Assembly (NCBI GenBank): GCA_026826555.1
Contig: JAKSZT010033836.1
Coordinates: forward strand, 10,401-74,400
DNA length: 64,000 bases
Source: Tolypeutes matacus
Taxonomy: Eukaryota > Chordata > Mammalia > Cingulata > Chlamyphoridae
Reading direction: 5' to 3'
A program made the translations under genes and the position numbers. Below are positions 58,396 to 64,000 of this stretch, one piece after another. The notes beneath the pieces were generated by a model. It saw nothing but the letters and a program-made list of their open reading frames with translations, was not told the DNA's origin and made no database searches. Position 1 is the stretch's first letter. The number at the start of each line of letters is the position of its first letter.

Positions 58396-61205
58396 AAATG
58401 TTAGAAGTACTTGCTCGAGCATTGAGGCAAGAAAAAGATATAAAAGCATGCAAATTGGAAAAGAAGATGTAAAAATTTAATTATTTGCAGATGACATGAT
58501 CCTATACATAGAAAGCCCTAAGAAATCTACAAAAAAAGCTTCTAGAACTTATAAAAGAGTTCAGTAATGTCACAGGCTATAAGATCAATGCTCAAAACTC
58601 AGCAGCATTTCTATACACCAATAATAAGCAATCTGAGGAGGAAATCAAGAAAAAATATGAAATTTACAATAATAACTAAAAGAATCAAATACCTAAGAAT
58701 AAATTTAGCTAAAGATGTAAAGGACTTATATACAGAAACTATACAACATGGTTAAAGGAAATCAAAGAAGACTTAAATAAATGGGAGAATATTCCCTGTT
58801 CAAGGATAAGAAGACTAAACATCGTCAACCTTTCTATCCTTTCAAACCAATCTACAAATTTAATGCAATCCCAATAAAAATCAATACTGTGTTTTTTTAA
58901 GGAATTGGAAAAACTAACTGCAAAATTTATTTGGAAGAGTAAAAGGCCCCGAATCATCAAAGACATCTTGAAAAAGAAAACAGAAGTTGGAGGTATCACA
59001 TACCTGACTTAAAAATATTCTACAAAGCTACGGTGGTCAAAACTGCATCATATTAGCACAAGGATAGACATACTGATCAAGGAACTGTATTGAGAGTTCT
59101 GATATAAATCTTCACATTTGCAGTCATCTGATATTCGACAAGACCACCAAGCCCACTCATTTGGGAGAGAATTGCCTCTTCAATAAATGGTGCTTGAAGA
59201 ATTGGATATCCATATGCAAAAGAATGAGAGAAGAATACAGTCTCAACCTTATTCAAAAATCAACTCAAGATGGATCAAAGATCTTAATATAAGAGCCAAG
59301 ACCATAAAAATCTTGGAAGATAATCTAGGGAAGTATCTACAGGACATTGTATTAGGAAATGGTTTCATGAAATTCACACCCAAAGCATGAGCAAAAAAAG
59401 AAAAAATAGATAAATGTGATCTCCTCAAAATAAAAAAAAAATTTGCACCTCAAAGGACTTTATCAAGAAAATAAAAAGGCAGCCTACACAATGGGAGAAA
59501 ATATTTGGCAACCATTTTTTTGATAGGAGCCTAATATCCTGCACATATAAAGAAATCCTCCACCTCAAAAATAAAAAGGCAAACAAACCATTTAAAAAGT
59601 GGGCAAGTGAACTGTAAAGAAACTTCTCCAAGGAAGTAATACAAATGGCTAAAAAGCACATAAAATGATGTTTGACATCACTAGCTATTAGGGAAATGCA
59701 AATCAAAAGTACAATGAGATATCATCTTACACCCATTAGAAAGGCGGCTATTAAAAAAAACAGCAGACTATAAGTGTTAGAGAGGATGTGGAGGAATGGG
59801 AACCCTCATCCACTGCTGGTGGGATTGTGGAATGATCGAGCCACTATGGAGGACAGTTGGACGGTTCCTCAAAAAAATAACTATAGATGTTCCGTATGAT
59901 CCAGCCATTATACTGCTGGGTATATACCCAGAAGAATTGAAAGAAAAGACACGAACTGATATATGCACACCAATGTCCATAGTGCCATTGTTCACTATTA
60001 CTAAAAGTTGGAATCAACAGTAACACCCATTAACAGATGAATGGATAAACAAAATGTGGTACATACATGCAATGGAATATTACTCAGCTGTAAAAAGCAA
60101 TAAAGTGCTAATACACTGGAAAACATGGATGAATCTTGAAGATTTAGGTTGAGTGAAGCAAGCCAGGCATTGAAGGATGAACAGTATCTGACTTCAGTGA
60201 TATGAATTAAGGAAATTGGGCAGTCTCTGAGAACTATTGTCTGAAAGGTATATTTACAAGAAAGAGAAAGAGAAGAGAAAGTTGTGAGCCATCACCCATA
60301 TGGACATAATCTATGGTAAAGTGATAGGGTGTAGTTGCGTATTGAAGGGATAGAATATGTGCATAGTGATATTTATTGGGTTTGGTGGTGCAGTGTTGAC
60401 AGGTGGGTAGATTGGGAAATGTGGGTTAGAATACCCAGGACACTGGGGGGAGATATGGAAGGAGGAACAGGTGAACACTTGGGATTTGTGGGTATGAGGT
60501 TGAAAGAACAGAGGTTGGAATGTGCTTGTGGCAATATGACAAGGAAGTGTCACTGGTTTAGGGTCTTGGTTGGGGGGTGGCTTTCGGGACAGGACTCATT
60601 TGGAACAGGCTTCTAGGGACTGTGTGAGTGTCCATCCTGTCATAATGTGTTGTATCAGTGGGTGGACACCCACACAATGAGTGTGAAGGAGATGGACTCC
60701 CATGTTTGAGAGGACTGATTCACTCAGAAATAGACAAGTGGGCATCTCTTAAGAGCAAGTGTGTTTCCTAATAAGGGAGGACAAACCAGTGTGTCAAGAT
60801 CTCTTGTTGCATGCAGCTATAAATCTTGTCATCCAATAAGTCAGTCCAGGGTGGTGTTGTGGACCCTGGGGGCATGGGAAGGGGACAACATAATAGATCA
60901 AACAGGAGGTATTTAGTGGTCAGTGCATATGTTTTTCATTACCTTACAGTGATGGACAAAGAACATGGTAAATATCATCAAAATTTATAAAAACTATACA
61001 GTCTAAAATGTAAACCATACTGTAAACCATTGACAATGTTTAGTAGCTATATTTCACTATCTGCATATCAGTTATAACAATGCTACCATTCACATACAAA
61101 AAGGTTTTAATATGGGATGAGGAAAGGGGGAGGAGTTTGGGTAAATGAGAGTCTCTTGTATTCTGTGTGTGACTTTGTTGTGACCTAAAACATCATTGAA
61201 AATTA
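58396..61205 (+). mobile_element. 5'-truncated L1 with 3'UTR module A only
   Basis: Begins inside the ORF2 RT domain shortly before motif C, which is intact here (58481-58495 reads LFADD). It runs through the ORF2 C-terminus (to about 60200) and module A ('GGTGGACACCCACACAATGA' near 60660, 'TTATAACAATGCTACCATTC' near 61073) and stops at AAAATTAAATCTTG near 61200 with no module B and no A tail. ORF2 frames are broken. The next L1 fragment starts immediately. Confidence 0.82.
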
Positions 61206-62960
61206 AATCTTGAAATATATTACAAAGCTACAGTGGTCACAATATCATGATATTGGCATAAAGACTGACACATTGATCATTGGAATATAACTGAGAGTCC
61301 AGAAATATTCCCTCACTTCTAGGGCCAACTGGTTTTTGACACACCTACCAAGGGGATACAACTGTTTCTTCAACAAATGATGGTGGGAGAACTGGATATT
61401 CTTAACCAAAGAATGAAAGAGGACTCATCTGTCTCCTATACAAGAATCAACTGGAAATGTATCAAAGACCTCAATATAAAAGCAATGGCCATAAAATTAC
61501 TAGAGGAAAATGTAGGGAAACATCTTCAAGATCTTGTCATAGGTAGAGATTTTGTGGACCGTACACTTCATAAAATGAAGAACAAAAGTAAAAATAGATA
61601 AATGGGGCCACCTCAAAATTAAACAGTTTTGTACCTCAAAGTACTTTGTCAAAAACGTAATAATGCAACTTACTCAATAAAAGGAAATATTTTGAAATCA
61701 TATAGCCAAATAGGGATTAATATCCATGATTTATAAAGAGGTGCTGCAACTCAACAAGAAAAAGCCAAAAAACCAATTACAAAATGGGCACAAGACTTGA
61801 ATAGACATTTGTCCAAAGAGGAAATACAAATGGTGAAAAAACACATAAAAGTATTCATCATTAGTAATTAAGGATTTGCAATTCAAATCTACAATAAGAG
61901 GTCATTTCACACCTATTTGAATAGCCACTAATAACAAGACAGAAAACTCTAACTCTTGGAAAGGATGCCCAGATGTAAGAATACTTATTAACTGGTGGTG
62001 GGAATGTACAATGGTACATGGAGGTTTGTCTTACAATTCCTAATGTAATTGGATAAACTATGCTACTACTAGGTACATTCCCAGAAGAGCTGAGAGCAGT
62101 GTTATGAACCAATATCTGCACACCAATGTTAATAGCAGCATTATTCACAATTGCAAAAGATGGAAACAACCCAGGTGTCCATTAACCAATGCAGGGAAAT
62201 AGAATAGTGTATACATACAATTGAATATTATGCAGCTGTAAGAAGAAATGAAGTCATGAAGCATATGACAACATGGATGAAGCTGGAGGATATTATATTG
62301 AATTAAACTAGCCAGACATAAAAGGGCAAATACTATATGATTGTGGTATTATGAACTAAATACCTTGTGTAAATTCAGGTAATTAATAACTAGAATATAG
62401 TTCACTAGAAAATAGAATGAGTTTAAAGAATGGAAAGATGAGGGCTAATCTGTGCAGAATTGGTAAAAATGTCCATAAATTTTGGAAATTAATAGAAACG
62501 TGAAAGCACATCATCATCTTTGTAACTAGCAGTCCTAATATATGGGTATGACAGTGGTTGTAAGGGAGAGTATAAGAGTATGTACAGGGAAGCGGCCGTG
62601 GCTCGGTCAGTAGGGCTCCCGTTTACCATATGGGAGGCCCCGGGTTCAGTTCCTGGGGCCTCCTGGTGGGGGCAGGCCCGCCCGCATGGTGTGGTTAGCT
62701 GACCCACCGAGCACAAGCAGCAAGGGGAGGATAAATGAATAAATAAATAAAATCTTAAAAAAAAAAAAAGAGTATGTATATTAGTATGAGAAAAGCTAAA
62801 AAGTGTAATATGAGTTTGAATAACATAGCAAATCTCATGTGAAATATGAATATGGGTAATATTGTATATATAAATATAAAAAACTGTTTTTCTTTGAATC
62901 TGAACAAACGTATGTTAATGTTACAGGATGTTTTAAATCAGGCAAAATAAAAAACAAATC
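61206..62960 (+). mobile_element. Second L1 fragment, different 3'UTR, with a nested SINE
   Basis: Starts at an internal ORF2 position ('ATATTACAAAGCTACAGTGG') and runs to the ORF2 end near 62340. The best open piece, 61377-61601, includes WKCIKDLNIKAMAIKLLEEN. The 3'UTR that follows (62340-62960) is not module A or B, so this is an older or separate L1 subfamily. A DAS-SINE sits in it at 62587-62767. Confidence 0.75.
62587..62767 (+). mobile_element. DAS-SINE, young copy
   Basis: GGGAAGCGGCCGTGGCTCGG head, B box changed to GGTTCAGTTCC, AGCACAAGCAGCAAGG body and ATAAATGAATAAATAAA tail with an A run. AAGAGTATGTA flanks it at 62574-62584 and 62768-62778. Confidence 0.93.
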
Positions 62961-63319
62961 AACATATGTATAGTATTATATAATAATATATGAATAATAT
63001 TCCATTAAGGATAAAAATAAGAAATATATGAAGTGAAAGAAACTAGACAAAGGTACTACATATTGTTTTACTCCATGTATAAAAATATAAATACAAATAA
63101 ATTACAAAGTAAGAAACAGAAGAGCAGCATTGTACAGCAGACAAAGCATAGAGATTTTGGGAGGTAATTATTATTAAGGGGTAGAGTTATTCTGTTTTGT
63201 CTGTTTTTTATTATTATTATACCAAATACCATTAATTGAGCACTTTGGATGAATTGTATGCTTTATTAATATATATATCACTGAAATTTATTTAAAGTGT
63301 GTTTGAAGTTTTGTTCTGA

Positions 63320-64000
63320 ATCCCCAAAGATTAAGTTCTTAAACTAATTCACTCCTGTGACTGTGGTACACTTTTATTGCTTAAAAATCACTTTGCTTGG
63401 CACTTTCAATTAGATTGCATTGGATTGTTTGATTACATCGCATCAGTGGGAAATGGCACAGGTTAGGTCTCTGCCCTTTTGCTAGATCTTCTATAAACTG
63501 AGAACACATAGAAAGAAACTGTGGAATTTTTAGATTATTTCATGAATTCCAAAAAGAAAAATATTATATATTTAAACTAATCTATTCCTGTGTGTGTAAT
63601 ACCATTTAATTGAAATAAATTTAGCCGAGGAACATATAATTAGATTATTTGATAAGATTGTTTTAGGGTTTTTGCTTGGACTAAGTCAGTGAGACATGAT
63701 GCAGGTTAATTCTCTGCTTCCTTGCTGGGTCTGATAAACCAAGGAAGCTGAGGTAAAAAAGAAACAGACACAGGAAAAGGAAACTGCCTTATTTGATCTT
63801 GCCATGTGAGAAAAATTTTGCCCACAGCTTAGATACAAAGAGAGAAGACCCCTAGAGGCTCAAAGAACTGAGGCCCAGAGAGAGAGGAGGCCTGGAAAAA
63901 GATGAAAAGCTCGATGCCTTATCTGCCTACAGCTGCAGAAAGGCAGATACCTTGGCAGACACTGTGGCCACCTTGCTTTGCAACATGCCCAGACAACATA
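63320..64000 (+). repeat. LTR-like sequence with an internal direct repeat
   Basis: Segments near 63338-63485 and 63574-63725 share 'TTAAACTAAT.TA.TCCTGTG', 'TTAGATT', 'CAGTGGGAAATGGCACAGGTTA' versus 'CAGTGAGACATGATGCAGGTTA', and 'TCTCTGC..TTTGCTAGATCT' versus 'TCTCTGCTTCCTTGCTGGGTCT', 240 bp apart. The part after 63780 is purine-rich and GC-richer, like an LTR or gene leader. It runs off the window, so the type cannot be settled. Confidence 0.4.

Noticed and set aside
1..64000. CRISPR arrays, operons, riboswitches or other prokaryotic systems
   Set aside because: No regularly spaced identical repeats with unique spacers and no ribosome-binding sites or gene strings; the sequence is mammalian.

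Overview
The window reads as mammalian nuclear DNA, most likely from an armadillo (Dasypus-like xenarthran). The main clue is a set of tRNA-derived SINEs carrying a tRNA-Ala-like head, a fixed 3' body (AGCACAAGCAGCAAGGGG) and a GATAAATGAATAAATAAA tail. These match what is known of armadillo DAS-SINEs. L1, MIR, MaLR LTR and Tigger1 relics, olfactory receptor pseudogenes and a KRAB-ZNF-type zinc-finger relic are also typical of a eutherian genome. The window is AT-rich. I see no intact protein-coding gene, no rRNA or true tRNA gene, and no bacterial feature.

Layout. 1-4.2 kb: L1 pieces, one MIR, unassigned DNA. 5.6-7.1 kb (minus): decayed C2H2 zinc-finger array with a duplicated 3' end. 7.4-7.9 kb: minus-strand L1 tail with a nested SINE. 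8.1-15.2 kb (plus): long L1 copy with dead ORF2, interrupted by a chimeric SINE, and a very long two-module 3'UTR. 15-28 kb: mostly unassigned DNA with a GATA microsatellite, a DAS-SINE, a possible 93-bp exon (about 18.2 kb, minus) and an unrecognised broken reading frame (about 25.6 kb, minus). 28.3-33.2 kb: three copies of L1 3'UTR module B in mixed orientation, the first interrupted by a class II (betaretrovirus-like) ERV remnant. 33.6-34.0 kb: assembly gap, followed by a TTCC microsatellite. 34.3-45.0 kb: L1 truncated in ORF2, then a Tigger1 DNA transposon split by a 7.3-kb L1 insertion. 45.7-55.2 kb: two minus-strand family-4-like olfactory receptor pseudogenes separated by microsatellites, SINEs and old L1. 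58.4-63.0 kb: two L1 fragments joined head to tail plus a young SINE. 63.3-64.0 kb: LTR-like sequence with an internal direct repeat.

The pieces do not form a pathway. The window is a repeat-built neighbourhood beside or inside a decayed olfactory receptor cluster. The most informative structure is the L1 lineage, whose 3'UTR is about 2.9 kb and consists of two homologous modules in tandem. The arrangement is seen in two independent copies, and in one of them the whole 7.3-kb unit is bracketed by a 14-bp target-site duplication inside Tigger1. All repeat family names rest on recognition by eye; no database search was run.
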